Assembly (NCBI GenBank): GCA_947587085.1
Contig: CANPXX010000003.1
Coordinates: 1-56,273 of the forward strand
Direction: 5' to 3'
Source: an uncultured Clostridia bacterium
GTDB taxonomy: Bacteria; Bacillota; Clostridia; Christensenellales; Borkfalkiaceae
Length of the DNA: 56,273 nucleotides
Each line of letters starts with the position of its first letter. Within the stretch, counting starts at the first letter, position 1. Below are positions 33,573 through 42,200 of this stretch, one piece after another. The notes below the pieces were generated by a model. It ran no database searches, was not told the DNA's origin, and was given only the letters and a program-made list of their open reading frames with translations. The position numbers and the translations under genes were made by a program.

Positions 33573-34463
33573 ATGACAGGTTTTCTCAAAGGTTGCGCTA
33601 CGGCGATGATCACCCCCTTCCGCGCGGGCGGGGCAGACCTCGAGAGCTTCGGCGAGATGATGGAATATCAGATCGCGGGCGGCGCGGACGCGCTCGTCGT
33701 GCTCGGCACCACGGGCGAGCCCGCCACCATGTCGGAGGAGGAGAAGCACGAACTCGCCGCCTATGCGATCGCACGGGCGAAGGGGCGCGTGAAGATCCTC
33801 ATCGGCACAGGCTCCAACTGCACCGAACATGCCGTGGCGGCGTCCGTCGCGGCGGAAAAATTGGGGGCGGACGGCGTGCTCGCCGTCACCCCCTATTACA
33901 ATAAGTGCACGCAAAACGGACTCTTCGAATACTACCGCGCCATCTGCGAGGCGGTGCATATCCCCGTGGTCGCCTACAACGTACCCGGGCGGACGGGCGT
34001 CAACCTCCTGCCCGAGACGGCGGAGCGCCTCGCGCAGATCGAAAACCTCGCGGGCGTGAAGGAGGCGAGCGGCAACATGGAACAGGCGCTCGACCTCATG
34101 CGCCGCGTGCGCGGGAAATGCGATGTGTACTCGGGCGAGGACGCGCTCAACTTCCCCATCCTCTGCGCGGGCGGTTCGGCGGTCATCTCGGTGGTCTCCA
34201 ACCTCGCCCCCGCGGGCGTGAAGGGGCTGTGTACCGCCGTGGAGCGCGGCGATCTGAAAGACGCCGCGGCGCGTGCAGACGCCCTCTTTCCCCTCGCGAA
34301 GGCATGCTTTGCGGAGGTCAATCCCATCCCCGTGAAGGAGGGGATGAATTTGCTCGGATTCCGCGCGGGGACGCCCCGTCCGCCGCTCACCCCGTTGGAG
34401 CCCGCCCACCGCGAGCTCCTCGCCCGCGCCATGCGCGGATACGGGTTGGAGGTCCGCGCATGA
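33573..34463 (+). CDS. dapA: 4-hydroxy-tetrahydrodipicolinate synthase
   Basis: 296 aa. Condenses pyruvate with aspartate semialdehyde. TIM-barrel aldolase with VLGTTGEPATMS (substrate loop), the catalytic Tyr region VVAYNVPGRTG and the Schiff-base Lys in LAGVKEASGN. SD AAAGGAG is 8 nt upstream. It overlaps dapB by 4 nt (ATGA). Confidence 0.97.
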   Translation: MTGFLKGCATAMITPFRAGGADLESFGEMMEYQIAGGADALVVLGTTGEPATMSEEEKHELAAYAIARAKGRVKILIGTGSNCTEHAVAASVAAEKLGADGVLAVTPYYNKCTQNGLFEYYRAICEAVHIPVVAYNVPGRTGVNLLPETAERLAQIENLAGVKEASGNMEQALDLMRRVRGKCDVYSGEDALNFPILCAGGSAVISVVSNLAPAGVKGLCTAVERGDLKDAAARADALFPLAKACFAEVNPIPVKEGMNLLGFRAGTPRPPLTPLEPAHRELLARAMRGYGLEVRA

Positions 34464-35215
34464 ACATTCTCCTCGTGGGCGCCTGCGGAAGAATGGGACG
34501 GATGGTGAGCGAAGCCGCCTCCGAACACGGCGACGCCGTGGTGTGCGGCGTCGATCTCGCGCCCGCCCCCATGCCCTTCCCCGTCGTAAAGGACTTCTCC
34601 TCCCCCATCGCCGACGCCGACGTGATGATCGACTTCTCCTCGGCGGAGGGGCTCGAAGAGCGGCTCGCCTATGCCGCGGCGCACGGCCTTCCCGCCGTCC
34701 TCGCCGCGACGGGCTATTCGGACGCCGACCTCGAAACGGTAAAGGCGTATGCGGAGCGCATCCCCCTCTTCCGAACGGGGAATCTCTCGCTCGGCGTCAA
34801 TCTCCTGCAACTCCTCGTGCGGCGCGCGGCGAGCGTGCTCGGCGAGAATTTCGACGTGGAGATCGTCGAACGGCACCATAACATGAAAAAGGACGCCCCC
34901 TCGGGCACGGCGCTCATGCTCGCGGAGAGCGTGCGGGCGGGCGAGCGCGAAGGGCGGGAGCTCGTTTTCGGGCGGCACGGGAACACGGGCGCGCGGGACC
35001 CGCGCGAGATCGGCATCCACGCCGTACGCGGCGGCACCATCGTGGGCGAACACGAGGTGATGTTCGCGGGCGAGGACGAGATCGTCACCCTCTCCCATTC
35101 GGCGAGGAGCCGCAAAGTGTTCGCCGCGGGCGCGCTCAGAGCCGCCGCGTGGCTCATCGGAAAGCCCGCGGGGCAATACGATATGGACGATCTCGTAAAG
35201 GAGCTCGTAAGATAG
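34460..35215 (+). CDS. dapB: 4-hydroxy-tetrahydrodipicolinate reductase
   Basis: 251 aa from the ATG at 34460; the track ORF begins far upstream in the dapA shadow. Reduces the DapA product with NAD(P)H. N-terminal Rossmann motif VGACGRMGR, VMIDFSSAEG, ATGYSDAD, and the catalytic histidine loop VERHHNMKKDAPSGTALML. Last gene of the riboswitch-controlled operon. Confidence 0.96.
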   Translation: MNILLVGACGRMGRMVSEAASEHGDAVVCGVDLAPAPMPFPVVKDFSSPIADADVMIDFSSAEGLEERLAYAAAHGLPAVLAATGYSDADLETVKAYAERIPLFRTGNLSLGVNLLQLLVRRAASVLGENFDVEIVERHHNMKKDAPSGTALMLAESVRAGEREGRELVFGRHGNTGARDPREIGIHAVRGGTIVGEHEVMFAGEDEIVTLSHSARSRKVFAAGALRAAAWLIGKPAGQYDMDDLVKELVR

Positions 35216-35219
35216 CGAC

Positions 35220-35250
35220 GGGGGAGGCAAAAACCTCCCCCCTTTTTATT
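35220..35250 (+). terminator. Terminator of the asd-dapA-dapB operon
   Basis: GGGGGAGG-CAAAAA-CCTCCCCC followed by CTTTTTATT, right after the dapB stop. It separates the operon from convergent tnaA; on the minus strand it has no U-run. Confidence 0.85.
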
Positions 35251-35260
35251 CCGATGAAAC

Positions 35261-36640
35261 TCAATCGAGCGGGCGCAGCTTCGCGGTGAAGTGGCGCAGA
35301 ATGGGCGGTTCCTCCACGATGCAAAAGCCCTTGATCTTTGAAGCGCGCTCCTTGATGTTGATGAGCGCATCGGCGATCACGTCGAGATGGGACTGCGTGT
35401 ACACGCGGCGGGGAATGGCGAGGCGGGTGAATTCGAAATCCGCTTCGAGCTGTTTGCCCGTGTCGGGGTCGTTGCCGAGCATGTACGAGCCGATGTCGCA
35501 CGCGCGGATGCCCGCCTCCCTGTACAGTTCGATGGCGAGCGCCTGTGCGGGGAATTCATAGTAGGGAATGTGCGGCAGGAGCTTCTTCGCGTCCACGAAC
35601 ACGGCATGTCCGCCGACGGGGCTCTGATAGGGAATGCCCGCCTCGTCCAGCCGACCCGCGAGGTACTGCATCTGCCCGATGCGGTAGCGGAGATAATTTT
35701 CGTCGATGCCCTCGCGGAGACCCTGCGCGAGCGCCTCGATGTCCCGTCCAGACATGCCGCCGTAGGTGATGAAGCCCTCGAACGAGATGGTGCGCTGTTT
35801 GACGAGCTCGAAGAGCGCCTTGTCGCGGCAGCCGATGAGCCCGCCCATGTTGACGATGGCGTCCTTTTTGGAGCTCATCGTGAAGCAATCGGCGTCCTCG
35901 AAGGTCGCCTTCACGATGTCGGCGATGGAGCTTTCTTTGAATTCTGGCTCGCGGAGCTTCACGAAATAGGCGTTCTCGGCGTAACGCGCCGCGTCGATCA
36001 TGAACTTGATGCCGTGCTTGTGCGCGATCGCGCGCGTCTTGCGGATGTTCTCCACCGAGACGGGCTGTCCGCCCGCCGAATTGTTGGTGATCGTCATGAT
36101 GATGACGCCGATGTTTTCCGCCCCCAGCTCCGCGATGTACTGTTCGAGCCGCGCGCAATCCATGTTGCCCTTGAAGTCGTAATACGCCGTGGTGTCGAGC
36201 GCCTGCGGGACCACGCAATCGATCGCCCGCGCCCCCGCAAGTTCGACGTGCGCACGCGTCGTATCGAAGTGCATGTTGGAGATGGCGTATTTCTTGCCCG
36301 CAAGGAGCACGGGCAGGAGCACCTTCTCCGCCGCCCGTCCCTGATGGACGAGCTGGATGTAGGGCAGACCGAAGATCTCCTTCGCGCTCGATTGCACCTT
36401 GTAGTAGCAATCGGCGCCCGCATAGGATTCGTCGCCGACCATCACGCCCGCCCACTGTGCCGAGCTCATGGCGCCCGTGCCGCTATCGGTGAGCAGATCG
36501 ATGTACACGTCCTGCGAGGCAAGCGCGAACACGTTATAGTTCGCCGCCGCGATCTTCTCCTCCCGCTCTTCGCGGGTGAGCATTTTGAGCGGCTCTACGC
36601 TTTTGATGCGAAAGGGTTCCGGGAAATACAGTTGCTTCAT
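35261..36640 (-). CDS. tnaA: Tryptophanase
   Basis: 459 aa PLP enzyme that splits tryptophan into indole, pyruvate and ammonia. Family motifs: [41 protein letters not shown], and the PLP Lys in [13 protein letters not shown]. The close relative tyrosine phenol-lyase is less likely: the C-terminus reads LRHFTAKL with the tryptophanase-type His where the lyase has Phe, and GIRACDIGS has Ile where the lyase has its substrate-binding Arg. No permease gene is beside it. A perfect consensus promoter lies only about 22 nt upstream, leaving no room for a TnaC leader peptide. Confidence 0.93.
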   Translation of the reverse strand: MKQLYFPEPFRIKSVEPLKMLTREEREEKIAAANYNVFALASQDVYIDLLTDSGTGAMSSAQWAGVMVGDESYAGADCYYKVQSSAKEIFGLPYIQLVHQGRAAEKVLLPVLLAGKKYAISNMHFDTTRAHVELAGARAIDCVVPQALDTTAYYDFKGNMDCARLEQYIAELGAENIGVIIMTITNNSAGGQPVSVENIRKTRAIAHKHGIKFMIDAARYAENAYFVKLREPEFKESSIADIVKATFEDADCFTMSSKKDAIVNMGGLIGCRDKALFELVKQRTISFEGFITYGGMSGRDIEALAQGLREGIDENYLRYRIGQMQYLAGRLDEAGIPYQSPVGGHAVFVDAKKLLPHIPYYEFPAQALAIELYREAGIRACDIGSYMLGNDPDTGKQLEADFEFTRLAIPRRVYTQSHLDVIADALINIKERASKIKGFCIVEEPPILRHFTAKLRPLD

Positions 36641-36669
36641 GGCCTTCTCCTTCTTATCATCTTTTCCTT

Positions 36670-36698
36670 ATTATATAACAAGGGCGGGGAATTGTCAA
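36670..36698 (-). promoter_or_regulatory. Perfect consensus sigma-A promoter of tnaA
   Basis: TTGACA (36693-36698), 17 nt, TATAAT (36670-36675) on the minus strand. The leader to the tnaA ATG is about 22 nt, and AAGGAGAAGG is the ribosome-binding site. Confidence 0.85.
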
Positions 36699-36728
36699 CC
36701 CCCCTCCCGAAAACCGAGCCGCATTTTT

Positions 36729-36760
36729 CAAACAAACAAGCCGCCGAAGATCGGCGGCTT
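36729..36760 (-). terminator. Terminator after tRNA-Thr
   Basis: AGCCGCCGA / TCGGCGGCT 9-bp stem with a 3-nt loop, followed by TTGTTTGTTTG on the minus strand. Confidence 0.7.
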
Positions 36761-36765
36761 TCTCT

Positions 36766-36841
36766 TGGAGCTGATAGCGGGATTTGAACCCGCGACCTCG
36801 TCCTTACCAAGGACGTGCTCTACCTCCTGAGCCATATCAGC
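36766..36841 (-). tRNA. tRNA-Thr (anticodon GGT), CCA encoded
   Basis: The minus strand folds as a tRNA: acceptor GCTGATA / TATCAGC, D-arm GGCTCAGGAGGTAGAGC, anticodon stem CGTCC / GGACG with loop TTGGTAA (anticodon GGT, threonine), and T-arm GCGGG-TTCAAAT-CCCGC. The discriminator is T and CCA is encoded. It is followed by a terminator and lies alone between tnaA and galE. Confidence 0.96.
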
Positions 36842-36935
36842 ACACAGCTTTTATAGTATAGTAAAAACTGCGGAAAAGGTCAAGCGATAATGGGCGAAAA
36901 ACGCAAAATTCCCAAAGATTTTTGCGCCGCGCCCC

Positions 36936-37952
36936 CTATTTTTTGGGATAGCCCGTCGGATTGAGCTCCTGCCAATGCCAGCTGTCGCGGCACATCTCGT
37001 CCAATCCGCGCTCCGCTTTCCAGCCGAGTTCGCGCTCCGCCTTCCCGCAGGAAGCGTAACAGGCGGCGACGTCGCCCGCGCGGCGGGGACGGATGACGTA
37101 CGGCAACTCCCGCCCGCACGCCTTCCCGAAGGCGCGGATGACATCGAGCACGCTGTACCCCTTCCCCGTCCCGAGATTGTAGATGTGCACGCCGGGCTCT
37201 TTCAGGCGGGAGATGGCAGCCACATGCCCGCGCGCGAGGTCCACCACATGGATGTAGTCGCGCACGCCCGTGCCGTCCGGCGTGGGATAGTCGTTCCCGA
37301 ACACGTTGACGGCTTCGAGCCGCCCGCCCGCGACCTGCGCCACATAGGGCATGAGGTTGTTGGGGATCCCGGCGGGGTCCTCACCGATGAGCCCGCTCTC
37401 GTGCGCGCCCACGGGATTGAAATAGCGCAGGAGCACGATGTTCCATGCGGGGTCGGAGGCGTATAGGTCGGTGAGGATGCGCTCCTGCATCGCCTTGGTC
37501 GCGCCATAGGGATTGGAGGCGGGGCGGAGCGGCGTCGTCTCGCGGAGCGGGAGCTCCGTCGGCTCGCCGTACACCGTCGCGGAGGAGGAGAACACGAGGT
37601 TCTTCACGCCGAATTCCCTCATGGTCTCCACGAGCACGAGGGTGGAGACGAGGTTGTTGTCGTAATATTCGACGGGCTTTTTTACGCTCTCCCCCACCGC
37701 TTTGAGCCCCGCAAAGTGGATGACCCAATCGATCGCGTGCTCGGAGAAGATGCGGCGAAGCGCGGCGCGGTCGCGCACGTCGTTCTCATAGAACGCCGCC
37801 CGCTTGCCCGTGAGCCTCTCCGCCCGCGCGAGCGATTCCCTGCTCGCGTTGGAGAGGTCGTCGATGACGGCGACGTCGTAGCCGCCGTTCAAAAGTTCTA
37901 CCACCGTATGCGAGCCGATGTAGCCCGCGCCACCCGTTACAAGGACCGTCAT
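36936..37952 (-). CDS. galE: UDP-glucose 4-epimerase
   Basis: 338 aa, typical length. Interconverts UDP-galactose and UDP-glucose. Extended SDR: N-terminal [12 protein letters not shown] (NAD binding), [31 protein letters not shown], catalytic YGATK, and the C-terminal [11 protein letters not shown]. It starts 12 nt after galK in the same direction. Confidence 0.97.
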   Translation of the reverse strand: MTVLVTGGAGYIGSHTVVELLNGGYDVAVIDDLSNASRESLARAERLTGKRAAFYENDVRDRAALRRIFSEHAIDWVIHFAGLKAVGESVKKPVEYYDNNLVSTLVLVETMREFGVKNLVFSSSATVYGEPTELPLRETTPLRPASNPYGATKAMQERILTDLYASDPAWNIVLLRYFNPVGAHESGLIGEDPAGIPNNLMPYVAQVAGGRLEAVNVFGNDYPTPDGTGVRDYIHVVDLARGHVAAISRLKEPGVHIYNLGTGKGYSVLDVIRAFGKACGRELPYVIRPRRAGDVAACYASCGKAERELGWKAERGLDEMCRDSWHWQELNPTGYPKK

Positions 37953-37964
37953 AGTCTTTCTCCT

Positions 37965-39116
37965 CTATTCATCGATGATGCCGTCTGCGATCTCCGCCCG
38001 ATAGAATTTGGCGGAGCGCCCCGTTTCGCGCGCATACGCCGCGCCTACTTCCTCTTCGAACCGCTCCGCACCCTCCCGCCGCACGAGCGAGACGGTGCAC
38101 CCGCCGAACCCCGCGCCCGTCATGCGGGAGCCGAGACAGTCGCGCTGTGCCCACGCCGCCGCGGCGAGGGCGTCGAGCTCGGGTCCCGTCACCTCGTAGT
38201 CCTCCCTGAGCGAGCGATGCGAGGCGCTTAAAAGGGCGCCGAATGCGGCGAGGTCGCCCCGTTCGAGCGCCTCTACGCTCGCGCGCACCCGCGCGCACTC
38301 CGTAACGACGTGCCGCGCACGGCGGTACACGACGGGCGGCAGGAGGTCGCGGTTCGCTTGAAGCTCCTCCGAAGAGAGCTCCGCGAGGGCGTTACGATTC
38401 AGCCGCTTCCGAAGGAGGGACAGCGCCTCCTCCGTCTCGGCGCGCCGTTCGTTGTATTTGCTCGTCCCGAGGCTGTGCGCCTTGCCCGTATCGGCGAGGA
38501 CGAGCGCGCAGTCCCCGAGACGGAGAGGGACATAGGAATAGCGCAGGGAGGAACAGTCGAGAAGAACGGCACATCCCGCCCTGCCGTTTGCCGAGATGAA
38601 TTGGTCCATGATGCCGCAATTCACGCCGCAATACTCGTTTTCGGCGCGTCTGCAAAGAACAGCGAGCTCGGTATCCGTGAAGGAAGCTCCCCCCGTCTTG
38701 CGCAGGACGTGCGCGGTCGCCACCTCGATGGCGGCGGAGGAAGAGAGTCCCGCGCCGAAGGGGACCGAACATTCATAGAGGAGGTCGCACCCCGCAAGGG
38801 GATAGCCCGCCTCGCGCAGGACGTGCGCCACCCCCGCCTGATAGTTCCCCCACGGGAGTCCGCGGTACTCCCCCGTGCGGGCGAGCTCCACGGGGACGAC
38901 GCCGAGCGCGGAAAGGTCGGTCGCCGCGAGGCGCAAGACTCCCTCCCCGTTGCGGCGATAGGCGACGCGGCACCGCAGGGAGAGCGCGGCGGGCAAGACC
39001 TCGCCGCCGCAATAATCGACGTGTTCCCCGATGAGGTTGACCCTCCCCGCCGCCGAAGAGATTCCCTCCGCCTCATGCCCGAAGAGCGCGCGGAATTGTC
39101 GTCTGAGCGCATCCAT
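37965..39116 (-). CDS. galK: Galactokinase
   Basis: 383 aa. Phosphorylates galactose to galactose-1-phosphate. GHMP motifs: galactokinase signature GRVNLIGEHVDYCGGEVLP, ATP loop VPFGAGLSSSAAIEVA, and GAGFGGCTVSLVR. The ATG at 39114-39116 follows an extended -10 box by just 6 nt and has no Shine-Dalgarno, so the mRNA is probably leaderless. galE follows; galT is absent from the window. Confidence 0.96.
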   Translation of the reverse strand: MDALRRQFRALFGHEAEGISSAAGRVNLIGEHVDYCGGEVLPAALSLRCRVAYRRNGEGVLRLAATDLSALGVVPVELARTGEYRGLPWGNYQAGVAHVLREAGYPLAGCDLLYECSVPFGAGLSSSAAIEVATAHVLRKTGGASFTDTELAVLCRRAENEYCGVNCGIMDQFISANGRAGCAVLLDCSSLRYSYVPLRLGDCALVLADTGKAHSLGTSKYNERRAETEEALSLLRKRLNRNALAELSSEELQANRDLLPPVVYRRARHVVTECARVRASVEALERGDLAAFGALLSASHRSLREDYEVTGPELDALAAAAWAQRDCLGSRMTGAGFGGCTVSLVRREGAERFEEEVGAAYARETGRSAKFYRAEIADGIIDE

Positions 39117-39122
39117 GCGGCA

Positions 39123-39151
39123 ATTATAGCATATGCGGACGGAAATGTAAA
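39123..39151 (-). promoter_or_regulatory. Promoter of galK-galE with leaderless geometry
   Basis: TTTACA (39146-39151), 17 nt, TATAAT (39123-39128) with a TG one base before the -10 (TGC-TATAAT). Six nt (TGCCGC) then the ATG, so the predicted +1 is the A of the start codon. Confidence 0.75.
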
Positions 39152-39190
39152 GAAAAACGCGGACCTTCCCGCATTTTGCGCACCGCGCAA

Positions 39191-39220
39191 GACGCCCCGA
39201 GGCTTTCGCCTCGGGGCGTC
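39191..39220. other. 13-bp perfect hairpin upstream of galK
   Basis: GACGCCCCGAGGC and its complement around a 4-nt loop (GAAA on the minus strand). It lies between the giant-gene terminator and the galK promoter. Flanking As on the plus strand are Ts on the minus strand, but on the wrong side for a minus-strand terminator. It may insulate the galK promoter from read-through. Confidence 0.5.
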
Positions 39221-39258
39221 AAAAAAACAGAGAACCGACGGCGTTTGCCATCGGCTCT
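39221..39258 (-). terminator. Terminator of the giant surface-protein gene
   Basis: GAGCCGATGGC-AAAC-GCCGTCGGTTC stem (two G-U pairs) followed by TCTGTTTTTTT on the minus strand, 37 nt after the stop. Confidence 0.8.
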
Positions 39259-39294
39259 TTGTTTCGTAACCTATATGATTGGCTCGGATTACTT

Positions 39295-42200
39295 TTAGAA
39301 CGCCTTACAAGCATAGACTGTTTCACTCGTATGTGTGATATTATCTCCGCAAGTAAACACAACATATACTGCAACATGTCCGTGCGTTTTATTCCCAGCT
39401 TTCTTGATTGTGCAAGAATCGGCGTAGGCATCCGTTCCCACCCTATCGTACTCGACGTCCGACGTGTTCGGTTCATCATTGGTGTTGTTGTTGACATAGT
39501 ATCTGTAATGTACGCGAACACTTCCTTCTGCCGCCGGTCCACCAATAAATGTACCACCCGTTACTTCTGCATCGATTTTATGAGTATATGTGCGATCCCA
39601 ATCATAGTTGTAGTGCTTATCGACAGACTTGATCTCAACGGAAAGGTCTAACATCCACAACGCCTCGACATGGGTCTCCGTGTAGGTCGCGGCGAGCGTC
39701 AGCTTCTCCACGCGCTCCCAAGATACGTTCGAGCCGTCGCCGACCTTTTTGTACCAACCGAGGAAGGTGTATCCCTCCATGGAGGGCGTCGGGAGGGTGA
39801 GCTCGCTCTCGAACTCCACCGCATACTCCACATTCGCTTCGTAGGACTCACCATCCAATGTGTACCTTTGGGCACTCAGATAGAAGATGCGGTCGGCGTC
39901 GTAGACGGCGCGGAACACCGTACCGTACTCGCCGATATCCACCGACGATTTGTCCCAATGCCCTTCGCGCACGCCGCCCACCTTGGGAATCTCCGCCGCG
40001 GCGGGAATGTTGATGATGACGCCGCCGACAGGGACCTCCTCCGCAGGCGCGAACGATACGCCGTTCGCGAGGAACTGTACATAGGAGCCCGCGCGCATCG
40101 TCGTATGATAGAGCCAGAAGCCGGTCGGTTGCCCGTCCTCGCCCCTCTCCTCTTCCCACGAGGCGCTGAACCGATAGGCACTGCGGAACACGACCTCCTG
40201 CAAGTCGCCGCCGTAGGAAGGATAGACGTTCATATCGCCCATGACGGCTGTATGCGCCCAGAATGCCGTGTAGCCCTCTCTGAGCTGAGGCGCTTCGATG
40301 CCGTTCGCCTTCGCGAGGTCGTCTGTATAGGTCGCGCTGGAACTGTCGAGCACGAGCACATGGTTCGGCACCGTAGAGAAGTCGATGTTTTTGAGGTCGG
40401 ATTGCGTGAACGTCCCTGTATAGGGAACGCGAACGTTCGCGACTTCGCCGACCTGTTCGCCGTTCGGCTTCGTGAAGTAGCGCACCGTGTAGGTGTTGCC
40501 CGAAACGACGGAGCCGTCCACCATATAGAGTTTCTTCTCCGCTCCGCCCTGCGAATAGGTGAAGGTCGCCTGTACGACCATGCCGCCGTAATCGAGCGCG
40601 CCCTTCACGACGAATTTCGCGCTCGTCATGCCGCCGCTTTCAAACTTGCCGCTGTCGTTGATCTCCTGCAACTTGCCGCTCTTGAAGGTATCCTTCGTGC
40701 CGTCCGTCACGCCGACATAGACGCCCTGCAACACTCTCTGAACGCCGAGACTCGTATAGATATCCTTGCTCTTGCCGCCCGCGGGCTCGCCGCCCGTGAC
40801 GCTGCCGTTGATGTGGTGGAGGGACCCGCCGTCTTTATACACTTCGGTGACCTTCACATCGATCTCGCTGATCCAGAGCGCATAGAGCTCCGCGTCGTAC
40901 GTCTTGCCCGCATCTTTGTCGCGGAACTGTTCCACGTCCTCCACCAAGCGCCAATCCGCGTCGGCGCCGCCTTGCGATGCGTTGTAGAACCAGCCGAGGA
41001 AGCGGTACCCCGCCGTCGCGTTTTTGAGCGTGGGAACGAAATCGAGCACATATTTATCATAGAACGTCCTGTCGCAATAGTTCCCCTTCCCCGAAACGCT
41101 GCCCTGCTCGCTCGCGAACGAGAGCTCGCTGAACAGGCGCACCGTCACCGTCTTATCGATCCAATGCGCATAGAGAACATTCTTTCCTTCGAGACCCTCT
41201 CCTTCGCCGTCGCCCACATTGAAGCGGAATACGTCTGCGACGAGAGAGTTGAAGAGCTCCTTCACGGGACGCTGAATATCCACGGGCTCGCCATCGCCCA
41301 AACGCGCGGTATAGAAGCCGTCAAATTCATATCCCGGCGTCTCGACGCCTTCGCCCGGGACGACGTTGCTCCCGTCCTCGAGGATGAGCTTGCCGCTGTC
41401 GTACACATACAAAAGTTTGCGCATGTAGTACGCCTTGCCTGTGACGCCGTCGTAATCGAACTCCTGCAAGATCTGCTTGAAGCCCGTCACCTCGAAGCGC
41501 GAATATTCATAGATGACGTATGTGATGGGCGTATAGACGGCTTCGATGGTCATGGGTCCCGTGACGAGATATTTCCCCTCTTCGTTGGGCTCCAAATTCC
41601 ACCTGCCCGTGTAGCCGTTGCGGGACGGCACGGCGGGGAAGCTCTCGATCGATTCGCCCACATGCAAGTTGCTGGTCCCGACGACGCTCTCGCCGCCGTT
41701 CTCCTCTTTCACGACAAACCGAACGTCTACGCCGACTTCCTCCCATTCCGCCGTGAAAACGGTCTCCGTGAGCACGTTGGGAAGCGCGAAGGCATACAGA
41801 TTTTTATCGTTCACGCGGCGGAATCCGCGAAGCACCTTTCCGATCTGTTCGTTCTTGTAGTTGTCGGGGAGCGGGAAGGCGACGTCGTATGTGAGGGTCG
41901 TCCTTAACACATATTTTCCGTCGTACTCCCCTCCTTCCTGCAATTCGAAGGAGCCGCCCTCCCACTCGATCGCATATTCGCTCACGAGGGTGACGGGATA
42001 TTGGTTGGCGTCGTACTGCGCCGTGAGGAAGAGATCTTCCGTCTCTGCCGAGAAGGTCGCGGGAGCGGCGTCCGTCCCCCAATCGCGGAAGGTATAGCCC
42101 TCCTTGACATTCGTCTCGGGATAGTCGATGGTCTCGCCGCAGATGCCGCTGTCCGTCGAGCGGACGCCGTTTACCTCGAAGGTGACGGTGAACACCACGT

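Noticed and set aside
35220-35241. Same hairpin as terminator for tnaA on the minus strand
   Set aside because: On the minus strand the stem is followed by GTCGC, not a U-run.
35261-36640. Tyrosine phenol-lyase as the identity
   Set aside because: Discriminating positions (His in LRHFTAKL, Ile in ACDIGS) are of tryptophanase type.
39191-39220. Attachment site or mobile-element end
   Set aside because: A simple stem-loop with a tetraloop; no direct repeats, integrase or transposase nearby.
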